Positions 25,441 through 35,529 of a stretch of DNA of 64,000 nucleotides are shown piece by piece. The notes beneath the pieces were generated by a model. The model was not told where the DNA came from and searched no databases. It was given only the letters and a program-made list of their open reading frames with translations. Each line of letters starts with the position of its first letter. The first letter of the stretch is position 1. The stretch spans positions 1,116,001 to 1,180,000 of the forward strand of contig NC_088320.1 in assembly GCF_910592395.1 (NCBI RefSeq), written 5' to 3'. This DNA is from Lineus longissimus. Taxonomy: Eukaryota; Nemertea; Pilidiophora; Heteronemertea; Lineidae. A program made the translations under genes and the position numbers.

Positions 25441-26596
25441 CGCCATTACTGACATCATTGGCGCCAAAGACTATTTCTTTTGACCCTGTTGACCTCGCTT
25501 CTAAAAACATTTTGAGAAAGCCATTCAAACATTAAAATCAACTACGAACATTATCTATAATATCACCAAGCTATATAAATGCGATATATCAAGAAATAAC
25601 TGTCGCATTAACGAATTATACGGTTAGCTTGGAACTATTTGTACCCAATTACCCTTCCGCCAGCGTATAACCTCGTCACAATCATGGCGCTTCTTCAATA
25701 TGCCGACGACTTGACCAACGAAAATCCCGGTCTACCATTAAAGCCTTGATGGCCTCGGCGGTTAGACGGTTGCACTGTGGAATGGATGGTCACGAGTTCG
25801 AACCCAGGCGAATCTATTTTTTCGAGTTTTTTTGAAAAATGTTTTCGTTATTATTCATTCATGTACGTTTATCAGGCGCGGATCCAAGCGGGTGCACCAG
25901 ACGCACGGCTCGCGGCCTTCTTATACTCATCATCTTATACCATTATGAATATTATCACGAAGAAAACCCCTTCACTCGAACTTTTCAAGCTGAAGTATCA
26001 GAAGGCCGGCGAATCTAGGCGGAACTGGAAGAAGAGGGAGCGTGCTCTGCATTTCTTATCAAAATTCCTGGACATGTGTGTTCCAAAATTTCATGAGTGG
26101 TTAATTAAAAACATTTACATCAATTAGGAGCCGTGCGTCTGGTGCACCCGCTTGGATCCGTGCCTGATAAACGTACATGAATGAATAATAACGAGAACAT
26201 TTTTCAAAAAAACTCGAAAAATAGATTCGCCTGGGTTCGAACTCGTGACCATACAGCCAGAGTGCAACCGTCTAACCGCCGAGGCCATCAAGGCTTTAAT
26301 GGTAGACCGGGATTTTTGTTGGTCAAGTAGTCGGCATATTGAAGAAGCGCACCGATTGTGACGCGGTTACGCTGGCGGAAGGGTAATTGGGTACAAAGAG
26401 TTCCAAGCTAACCGTATAATTCGTTAATGCGACAGTTATTTCTTGATATATCGCATTTATATAGCTCGGTGATATTATAGATAATGTTCGTAGTTGATTT
26501 TAATGTTTGAATGGCTTTCTCAAAATGTTTTTAGAAGCGAGGTCAACAGGGTCAAAAGAAATAGTCTTTGGCGCCAGTGACGTCAGCAACATGGCG
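25441..26596. mobile_element. long-arm foldback element with tRNA-like sequences in both arms
   Basis: Arms 25441-25911 and 26128-26596 are inverted copies of each other over about 470 bp with few differences. The outer ends read cgccat...ggcgccaaagac. Each arm carries a tRNA-like stretch (25743-25810 plus; about 26229-26294 minus) with an A-box-like tggcctcggcggttaga and a B box gagttcgaaccc. The T-stem does not pair well, so it is a tRNA-derived promoter remnant, not a tRNA gene. The 216-bp core (25912-26127) is single copy. No transposase is seen, and I could not identify a convincing target-site duplication. Confidence 0.8.
25912..26127 (+). other. open frame in the core of the foldback element
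   Basis: The single-copy core is open on the plus strand and ends with a stop (TAG) exactly at its right border. The tail contains ELFKLKYQKAGESRRNWKKR and further charged, helix-like sequence. The frame opens within the left arm (25777). I do not recognise the peptide. It could be captured gene sequence or chance. Confidence 0.3.
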
Positions 26597-27017
26597 TATC
26601 TGTTTTAAAGTTCGAGTCGATTCACTTGGAATCCATTGTGCCGACGCGGCTTTGATTTGAAGGGACAAATTAGGTTTGAGATCTATGTAACCAAGATGAC
26701 AATTGTTCGAATTCCTTCACGTGGACCTCTGTATACTGCAACATATTAATTCTTGCTAATAATGGTTTTTCCAAATGTTGTGATTTGCATATTCTGCCTT
26801 GTCCACTTAATGCCACGTGCGTTTGCTATTTTTAGGCTGGCCCTTGCTGCGCTGCTATTTTCATTGGCTGTTGACTATTCGGGGAAAACCCAGGTTTCCA
26901 CCAGGAAGTAAACACGGGGATTGGAGAAGGAAGATCGAAGTTCCCCTAAAATCTCCTATTTTATGTCGATTTGAGAAAATATTTCTATAATTTTACTATC
27001 TGTGTGTCGGTAAAGTG
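26597..27017. promoter_or_regulatory. probable promoter and 5' leader of SKAP
   Basis: This 420-bp gap between the foldback element and the SKAP start codon has no open frame of note. It contains an ETS-like caggaagt at about 26900, and must hold the transcription start of SKAP unless an upstream leader exon exists. Location of the start site is inference. Confidence 0.35.
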
Positions 27018-30000
27018 ATGGTGGGCACTTCAATGCAGAAATTAAAGAGCTTGCTAGAAGGTTAACCTTTACTTAGATGAGTTTGAGTCGAAAGCCAAAA
27101 TGACTTTTTTTGCCTTACCAGCAGAATAGTATAGACCATAAGGTATTGGTGTAGTGTGCGGCCACACTTCACCATCACAGGTCAAGCTCAGCTGAGCGCT
27201 TATACGATCGCAGCCACTTTTAGTCCCGGTGCCTCTGTGGAGACCTGTTGTAGCCACCAACAGGCAACAGTCATTACATTATGTACAGACCCTAGACTAT
27301 ATTCATCCCACCAATTGTTGTTTTCGATTTCAGATATTGAGAGCTTCCTCAAGGAGATCCAGAGAAAAGAGAACCTGTCGCCATGGGCGGTGAAGGAACG
27401 GACCAAGGTCTTGAACGCACTGCAAGACTTCAGGAAAGAAAATAGTGAATTGTTGGTTGAGGACAACTGCCAGTCAAACTCTGTGGGGCCAGATGGTATG
27501 CGTAGAACTCGGTGCATTTTGATTTGATGTTCTCTGACCATGTTGTCTTAATTGGTACACATTGTAAGACAATGTGATAGGGTGACATTTATCAGTTTCG
27601 TCCTTAATAGCCAGTGGACTAGGTCAGTATGGGAGACATCACTGTCACTGATTGTATAAAATGTGGGAGAGTTGTCACATCCTTGCAGATTATTGGAAGG
27701 AGGAACTGTTGATCTAGATCTTATTCAGAAGTTGATGGTACAGTCACAATTTGTATCTGAGGAAGTTGGAGTTCGCGAATTGTCATGGTACCATTCCTTT
27801 TTCAGATGAACTGTATGATGATACCTGTGTCACAACGGGTACCATGGGTTCGGTGTCAACTGAAGGCCTCGATGACATCTACGAGGACACAGACATGCCA
27901 GACACGACATCGCTAGCTAGAAGTCAAACTGAAAGTGTTGGTGAGACATTGAGTAAACAGGAAGATGGTGACTCCGGTAGGTTGGCTGTAGACATATGTT
28001 GAATTTGTTCTCTGAGCAGATAAATCACACGAGGTATGGGGATGAGACATTCTTGTCTGAAGGGGTAGATGGTATACTCTCCCCAGTTATATAGCATGGC
28101 TTACCTTGTGATGTGTTAGCCCCTGAGCTGGGTGCGGTCATGACATGTATAGGTGACCGGCGCTCGAAAATACATGTACATTTCTTGTTATCCCGCATGT
28201 ATCTTTCAGACTCGAAATCTATCGCAGTAAAGGATATTGAGAACCCGCAGATGTCTGGATATATGGAAAAGAAGAAGAAATCAGGTTTGAACATTTTCTA
28301 TCCTGAATTTTCTCTTACATTAATGTTAGGTCTTGTTTTGGAACTTCATTGTCATTGGTCAAGGTCTCCAAATTTGAATATGTGGAGAGTCCTGCTCTAT
28401 CTCAGGCCAACCTGGGATACTGCGTCTTTCTACGGACTACTAAGATGGAATAAAGATGAAGATGTAAATCTGGTAGCAAGCTGGCATGTTGATGTCCTGG
28501 TATTTCTTGTGGAGTGCTCAATGGAGACAAAGTCACAACCAGTGGAATCATATCAAGAGGCACAGTGACAGTGATGTTACTGTCATCTTGAAAGCGACAT
28601 GTCTTTCCTTCTCAGACCAGTTTATTATCCCGACTTGGTCGGTTATAACTGGGACTATAGTATCACTTCTAGATCGCATCAGTGTTTGTGACTTCTTTCT
28701 TTCTAAACACCTAAAACTTCCTCTCCCATGCAGACAGTAAGCTGACAAGTAAACTATTTGGCGGTGGTTTCAAGAACCATTACCTTGTTCTCAAAGATGG
28801 TGTGCTCTACTTCTACAAGAAGGAGACGGACAAGGCACAGAAAGAAACTTTGAATATTGAAGGTAGGTTCAAGGTCACTAGCTACTACATGGGTTTTCAT
28901 AGACTATATCCAGTGGGATCTTAATTCCGTGCAAACGCTGTTGACAGCGTGATCATTTCTAGAAGTATTTGATAAAATGTCTTCCATGCTTTCCTTGGTG
29001 GCCTGGAAAGGTCAAGAACTACAGCGTGTGTTATGCTGTGCAAGGTATTTCAAATGTCAACAAAGCAATATATTTTCCCTATTTTTTCCACAGGATATGA
29101 TATTCGACCCATCCCTGGACTTAACAAGGACAAAGCAGAGAAATCGATCCAGTTGTTTTGCCCAGCCAAAGCAACTTATGAGGTATTCAGCTGGAATATG
29201 TAAAGAAATCATATATCTGGTTTCTAATTGAAATTGTGGCATGACCTCAATGATTTAACATTAGTTTTTGGTCATTGGCACATGTTCTGTGGACAGCTAA
29301 GGAACAATATGACACCTGGATGTGACATTGGTCTCAGCACTAAGTAGCTATGCAGGCCTGGGTCAAAGATGGTTACCACGATCATCTTTGGAGAAGGTTT
29401 GATGTGTAACTTAGGTGACATATTGGTATTATTAGTGGATAAATATCTAAAGAAGGACTGTTATGAGCCTGGCACTGGTATTAGTAGGTCTTATACATGA
29501 GGGCAAACACGTCATAGAGTCGGAGACAAAGTAAAAGATGTGAAAGAATGTATTTAAAGACCTTACACAGATCAGTGAAAACATCATGTCAGATTTTGAA
29601 TACATGTTTTACTTGTAATATCAAAACTATGTAAGCTGGTCTTTTGTGTTTTTGGTAATATATATGTTATCTCTACCTTTTCAGTTGTTGGCACCAAGTA
29701 AAGATGAATGCAAAAAGTGGACTGGCGCTCTTGAGGCTGTGTTAGGAAAGATCACTTTGGACTCGGTGTCTACCACTGAAGGAACAGGGGACATAGGTAG
29801 GGAACTGTTATCATGGCTTATTTGATAGAGCAGGCTACATGATCGTTTTGCCTATTCATAGAGCCTCTCGGCATCTGGAAATTGTCCGATTGGCACACTT
29901 GTACAGATGAGAAGCCTTGACCTGGCCTTTGATGGCATTTGTAATACATTTCTCCGTGCTGATTGATTAATGCCAGTTTACATTTCAGATGACATTGACG

Positions 30001-31134
30001 GTGAAATCTACGATGAGGCAGATATGATTGGCAAGGATGTGCGCCTGACACCAATGGCACCAGATGAAGAGACGTACGATGACACCACAATTCAATCAGA
30101 TCTACCACCACAGCCTGACTGGGGCAAACTGCCACCACCTCCGGATGACTTTTATGAAGACACCGAGCTTGCTAAACCGCCACGTCCAAGCAAAGTGTTA
30201 CTGGTACATCAAAAATCATCACTGCATGGCGCTCCGAATTCACCAGGACCTGTGGAGACATATGATGATACGTTCGCACCTCCAGCTATTGCTGAAGAGT
30301 TATATGATGACAGCGCTCTTCCAATTGAGGAAGAAATTTATGATGATGCATCAGTACCCCCGCCCCCAACACATCCTCCGCCAAAGTTACCACCCGCAGT
30401 AAAATCTCAGATGCAATCTCGTCCCCCTGCTCAGGTGCCAACTGAAGAGGAGATATACGACGACACAGATGCACCTCCCCCTCCTCCAGTGGCGAAGTTG
30501 CCACAACCTGCCAGACCTGTGCAATCTCGTCCCCCTGCTCAGGTGCCAATTGCGGAGGAGATATACGACGACACAGATGTACCGCCACCACCTCCAGTGG
30601 CAAAGTTGCCACAACCTGCCAGACCTGTGCAATCTCGTCCCCCTGCTCAGGTGCCAATTGCGGAGGATATACGACGACACAGATGTACCCCCACCACCTC
30701 CAGTGGCGAAGTTGCCACAACCTGCCAGACCTGTGCAATCTCGTCCCCCTGCTCAGGTGCCAATTGCGGAGGAGATATACGACGACACAGATGTACCCCC
30801 ACCACCTCCAGTGGCGAAGTTGCCACAACCTGCCAGACCTGTGCAATCTCGTCCCCCTGCTGACGATGTTGCAGGCAGTAATACAACTCGGCGGCCACAA
30901 AAGCCTCTACCCAAAGTTGAAGATTACCCCGGTATTGACGACTATGATGATATATATTTGAGCAAGTGGGATCACAGTCCTCTGAAAACCGATGAGCTGT
31001 GTATGAAACGTGGCGACATGATCCGAGTTCTTGACAAATTATACCGCGATTGGTGGGTTGGTCGTAATGGGAACAAGGTTGGGCTCGTTCCACATGCTTA
31101 TTTGATGAAAGCGTATGATTTATGCATAGAGTAA
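27018..31134 (+). CDS. SKAP2-like: Src kinase-associated phosphoprotein (SKAP1/2) homologue with expanded Tyr/Pro repeats; frameshifted as given
   Basis: Exons 27018-27060 (ATG 27018), 27334-27495, 27806-27976, 28210-28284, 28734-28862, 29094-29182, 29685-29796 and 29989-31134 (TAA). Most junctions are phase 1. The N-terminus (QKLKSLLEDIESFLKEI...KENL) matches the SKAP helical dimerisation segment. Acidic DELYDDT and DDIYEDT motifs follow, then a PH domain from SGYMEKKKK to KKWTGALEAVL. The long last exon carries about a dozen YDDT/YEDT-like motifs and prolines. A C-terminal SH3 domain (RDWWVGRNGNKVGLVPHAYL) ends as in vertebrate SKAP2. SKAPs couple Src-family kinases and ADAP-type adaptors to integrin and actin control. 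A 2-bp deletion near 30666 puts the SH3 domain out of frame; without it the chain would be about 642 residues, against about 360 in vertebrates. As written, translation stops at 30863. Confidence 0.88.
30411..30861 (+). repeat. 108-bp coding tandem repeat (EIYDDTD + poly-Pro) in SKAP
   Basis: Units begin at GAG-ATA-TAC codons at 30450, 30558, about 30666 and 30772, after a partial unit. Three intervals are 108, 108 and 106 bp. Each unit encodes EEIYDDTDV, five prolines, and a stretch ending in RPPAQVPIA. Units are almost identical at the DNA level, so copy number is likely variable. The third unit lacks two bases (ga or ag) after gcggag. Confidence 0.93.
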
Positions 31135-32444
31135 ATGACAACAACAACAACAACACATTTTCGTTTACAAATGAAGGGCTTGGGGACAGCAGTGCAATTT
31201 CGAAAAAAAAGTAGTTGCTGACGAGAGCACTGACAGACAGTGTTGCCATCTATAATGAAACTTTGTATTGATAGTGTATTTGAAGGGCTTGGAGCACAAA
31301 GGACAAGAGTACACTATTAATACATAGTCAAGAACTCAGTTTCTTTCCAAATTGCACTTGGTGGTTGAAGCCCGTCAAATCGAGGTGTACCGTATGCATG
31401 TGATATGGCAAAGGTGCACAGGGTTGCGGCCAATCAACAATCCAAGAACTATATTTTCATATAAGTATTATCAATGCGATTGTGCTGCGATACTCAAGAT
31501 CAATATGAAATTCTGCATAATTTCTAACTAGACTTTGTTTACAGTTTATTTCGGTTGACATTGTCAATTGAATTAACCCTTGTATTCGATATTGAGATCA
31601 AACTCATTGACATGTATGACGATTCCACTAAAACACATCAGAAACAGGAAGGCACAGTGGGGAGCATTCAACTTGTGATTGGGAGGTCATGGGTTCGAAG
31701 CTTGACCAGTGCCTCTCAGGACTATATCAACTGGCCTGAAATGGCCAATTGTAGCACAGCATGAGCTCTCCTTGGTTTCTATAGAGTAATTTCTAACTTA
31801 GGCTGGGAAACGAATGTCAAGTGCTTCGAGTTTGTACAGTTGTACAGTAAGAAGTGCTATATATGAAAAACTACATTTTGTTCCTTTTTTCATCGATAGT
31901 CCCTTTTGATTTTTTTATGCTTACAAGATATGCGATAATAGGTGATTGTATATTTGTAAAGAGAAAGTCATATATATTTACTGACTAGACTTTAATATAT
32001 CAGCAGACCTTGCAAAATACAGTAGAACCTCCCTTAGTGGACACCTCTCTATTAAGGACAACCTCTCAATCAAGGACACTAGGTTTGGTCCCAAATTGGC
32101 TGTTTCCATTCAATTTTACCTCTCTAATCAGGACACCTCTCTATTAAGGACTGCACTTGTCAGTCCCGAGGGTGTCCTTAATAGAGGTTCTACTGTAGCA
32201 ACATAATTTTTGTATAGTGCAACTACTGAATGCAAATCCTGGATTGCCATCGGACAGTTTTTGCCGATCGGGAAGGTCAACAATCTTAACCAGAGATGTT
32301 CTTTTAATACAGTGTAAAAAGAGAATCAGAATTATATTTATTCAAGTTTTTAGATGTTTTAGAATAAAATTTTGTATATTTTAAAAATATGTTGCATTGT
32401 TTTTATGATTGCATATCTTGAATTCCTTCATTTGGCTCTTTCAG
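31135..32444. other. SKAP 3' flank
   Basis: Non-coding. A CAA microsatellite follows the stop (31139-31153). A MITE lies at 32018-32197, and an AATAAA signal at about 32363 could end a long 3' UTR. A B-box-like gggttcgaag at about 31689 hints at a decayed tRNA-derived SINE, too weak to call. Confidence 0.45.
32018..32197. mobile_element. MITE with TACAGTRGAACCTC ends, copy 1
   Basis: A 180-bp element has inverted ends (tacagtagaacctc and gaggttctactgta), beginning and ending in TA, with internal 'ctctctaat/attaaggaca' phrases in both directions. A second copy in opposite orientation lies at 33150-33330. It is non-autonomous and no transposase is present. Confidence 0.8.
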
Positions 32445-32672
32445 AGCCGATGCTCGAGCTGGGAGGATTGTCGTCGACAGCCAAGTCACGAGGATCTTTT
32501 GTGTGCCATTGTTTGTTGCCAAATGGGATTAATATCCACTCTAGCAGACAAGCAGGCAAGCTCCGGAGAACAGTTAGTCGAAAGAGTGGTTCAGCTCAGG
32601 GAAAGAGGTTTGATGCGGCAGTTTGACGACGGATATCCAATCGCCCGAGGTCATAAATGCAAATCGACTTGA
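32445..32672 (+). other. candidate orphan terminal exon
   Basis: A good acceptor (ttggctctttcag) at 32444 is followed by two long open frames. The frame ending at 32672 contains LVERVVQLRERGLMRQFDDG and looks globular. The frame ending at 32626 is compatible with a phase-1 upstream exon but is rich in Ser, Arg and Gly. I recognise neither. It lies between the convergent SKAP and metaxin-2 genes, so it could be an alternative SKAP end, a separate small gene, or chance. Confidence 0.25.
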
Positions 32673-32997
32673 TAATGTCAACTAGAGAAAAAGATGGCCT
32701 CATTCTCAAATCTGAACTACTCTATTAACAAAAGGAAACAAGACGTCTTCATTTCAAATAAACATTTTCTATTGGTAAATAAATGTTCAAAGTGCTCGTA
32801 CATTTTGACTAGTCAACTGTGAAAAAAAGCTCGGAGGAGGAATACATTTCGCCAGCTGTAGAAACAAATGCAGATCACTCGTGCTCACTTGTCCAAGACA
32901 AGCTACCACTGCGTTGACTCAGATTTTTCCTCTTGCATTGAAAGTGAGCATGTCAAAGTCCATGAAATTCTATAAATATGCGATGGCATTATAGATG

Positions 32998-35529
32998 CTA
33001 TGTGTCACCACTCTCGGTAGGTGCTTGTACATCCTCCCATTCTTGAGACAGTTGTAGACTGGTTTCTAGCGAGGTCGAGTGAGAACCATTGAAGTAACTG
33101 GAGAAAAGAATAAGAAAAGGCTAAAAAATGTTGGGTGACTTCAGCATAGTACAGTGGAACCTCTCTAATAAGGACACCCACGGGACTGAGATTGCTGTCC
33201 TTATAAGAGAGGTGTCCTGATTAGAGAGGTAAAATTGCATGGAAACAACCCATTTGGGACCAAAACTAGTGTCCTTTATAGAGAGGTTGTCCGTAATAGG
33301 GAGGTATCCGCTAAGGGAGGTTCCACTGTAGTTTGAAACCCAATTGCAAAAACCCATTACCCATTTGAAGTGATGGTTTTTGTCAACAGTCACGAAGTAC
33401 AGGTGTAGTGGTTGCAGTTGTGGGTGCATTCAGAGAACACTGGACTCTGTCTTCTGTCAACTTTTCTTTTGGAGTGTTCATCTGCTGGTCTGGTAGCCAT
33501 TGCCAGGCTGACAAGCCGAGACTAACCAGGAAATGAAGTCGAAGACGCATGAACGGCACACAATTAAGAATGAAATTTCTTACTTTGAGTCAACTCTCCG
33601 ACAAAAGTCGATCAAGTTTTGATGTTCGCCGATTATCTTTGGAAGTTGCTTGTTCGGAAGGTCTGTGGTAAGTAGGGCATAGAGATGGCCGTAGACAGAG
33701 GCATCTAACTCGGTGGGTCTGAAATGGACAATGGTTAATTGGATCAATTAACAAACAGATGTCAATCAAGTGACTTTTGTCTATCTTGAAAATCTTTTTA
33801 TTTTGTACTTACTTATTTCCAAAAAAGAAGTCCTGGTTTCCCAGTTTCTCTGAAAGTGCAGCGCAGCAACTCGTCACTTCGTCGCACACCTACAAGGAAA
33901 GAATACATGATATAGGTCCAATTCTAACAATGATGAATGATCAAGACAAGGGGACAATCACTGTAGTGGTAACTGACACTGATACTCTCTTCATATTTTC
34001 ATTTGCAGCCGAGCAATTGACTCTCCAAATCCTCGTCAATTTTGTCCCAGTACAAAGTCCTCATTGCTCCCTTGTATGACACATAGACATTGCACTCATT
34101 TGAGATTGGCTAACAAAGACTGACCTGGTCAAAGGGCTTCTCAGCCCAACCAAGAGTCTTGAGTTTCTGGAGTTCTGATCTTTGACTTATCCATGGGATG
34201 ATCCGATTTAAAGGCCATGGATACGGCGACCCAAAGCGAGGCTTCGTGATTTCGTCGGCTATCGTTGGGTCATACCATGTGATATACAGCTGCAACGAAA
34301 AGGACGAGACACTGAACTTTGGACTCGCCAAATGTTTTCATAGTTATGTCTATTTATAGTTGAACTCCATGATTGAGGTTATTTCTTCCCTTACAGTGCC
34401 CTAAGGTCCTATGTCATAGTTCGGACTCTGAGACCAAAATTCATTGGACCTATTCCCTATCGCACAGAAATGATCTTCTTCTACCTTCCCAATCTTAATT
34501 GGACAGTTTTGTGGTCATTGATGTAGGTTCTATATAGATGCCAGGAAATAAAGACGCACCTCTGCATTTCCCAGCACACCATCCACCAACGATATGTACG
34601 CCCGAATCTCTGCTTTCTGAATTTCATCCGAGTCTGCACTCAAATGATGACCCTACAAAGAAAAGACACAACATGAAAGACAAATTCTGTCTTACTGAAT
34701 CCAGGACTTGGACAATGATATCCAACTGATCCCGAGAACAGCCATACCCTTCCATAAGAAGACATGTTTTTTTTAGCTGCAGGATGGTTATAACTGGCAC
34801 CCAAAACTACAGTTTTTGCTGGCACCTAAAACATTGAAGACTTGGAGATGACAACTGGTCTCAAAAGTGTATTTCTTTTACCTTTGTCAACACAAATGTG
34901 ACAATGGGTTCAAACTCCGAGACAATCATCGGACCGACACGAACAAAGGGCATCTTCCCAGATGGAGACATGTGGGCTGCATTTGTACGACATTTTGTTT
35001 GGAAGTTGAGCCCACACATGTGTAGGAAAGCCTTCACTCCGAGACATGAGGCATAATCCGGCAGGAGGATGTGGGTGTCTGGATCAGTCTGGTAGAGAGT
35101 GACGTCTTGGGGCCATGGCTCTCGACCTAAAAAAGAGAGTGAAATTATAACAGATGGATATCTGTTGACGTTACAATGATTTGTAGTCCTCGGATGGCGG
35201 ATGTACAGCCTCAGTTCTACGAGACGAGAAGGACGAGACCGTCCCGGCTATCGTCCAGCTCAGCAGACTGATGTCTGACGTCATAGTGACGTGCAGTGAT
35301 CTCACCGTTATTGACCAAGTGATTGATTATTATCAAGAAGGCAATATAATCACCACTCTCAACCACAACACTACTGCAACACTACACAGCCAGAACGTGC
35401 TGCAACCTATGGCCAGTTTCTGATAGACCTAGTATACAATATTCCATCTACAAAATATCAATTTGCAAGGAAAATACACAATGTCATACCTCCGAATTCG
35501 ACCTGCACAGCCTCTGTTAATAAGGACAT
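32998..35529 (-). CDS. MTX2: metaxin-2, complete (7 exons)
   Basis: Exons in gene order: 35490-35529 (ATG 35527-35529), 34882-35126, 34560-34652, 34125-34289, 33813-33889, 33584-33718 and 32998-33097 (TAG). All have AG/GT borders and the frame is continuous, giving 284 residues against 263 in human. The start MSLLTEAV, the glutathione-transferase-like region (REPWPQDVTLYQ, AHMSPSGKMPFVRVG, SEFEPIVTFV), YGSPYPWPLNRI-type sequence (here FGSPYPWPLNR) and the C-terminal KPTELDASVYGHLYALLTT all match metaxin-2. The protein sits on the cytosolic face of the mitochondrial outer membrane with metaxin-1 and SAM50 and helps beta-barrel import. The last exon is longer and less conserved than the vertebrate tail, so it is the least certain part. 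The gene converges on SKAP. Confidence 0.93.
33150..33330. mobile_element. MITE with TACAGTRGAACCTC ends, copy 2 (inverted relative to copy 1)
   Basis: A 181-bp element lies in the last intron of metaxin-2 and starts tacagtggaacctc and ends gaggttccactgta. It shares the internal phrases 'gagaggtgtcctgattagag' and 'gggaccaaa' with 32018-32197 on the opposite strand. Confidence 0.8.

Noticed and set aside
25743-25810. tRNA gene
   Set aside because: A and B boxes are present but the T-stem does not pair and it lies inside a foldback element; it is a tRNA-derived promoter remnant.
28113-28568. 151-codon plus-strand open frame in SKAP
   Set aside because: Only its 28210-28284 part is exon; the rest reads through introns.
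30286-30900. 204-codon minus-strand open frame over the SKAP repeats
   Set aside because: Antisense reading of a repetitive coding exon; it repeats because the DNA repeats and shows no domain.
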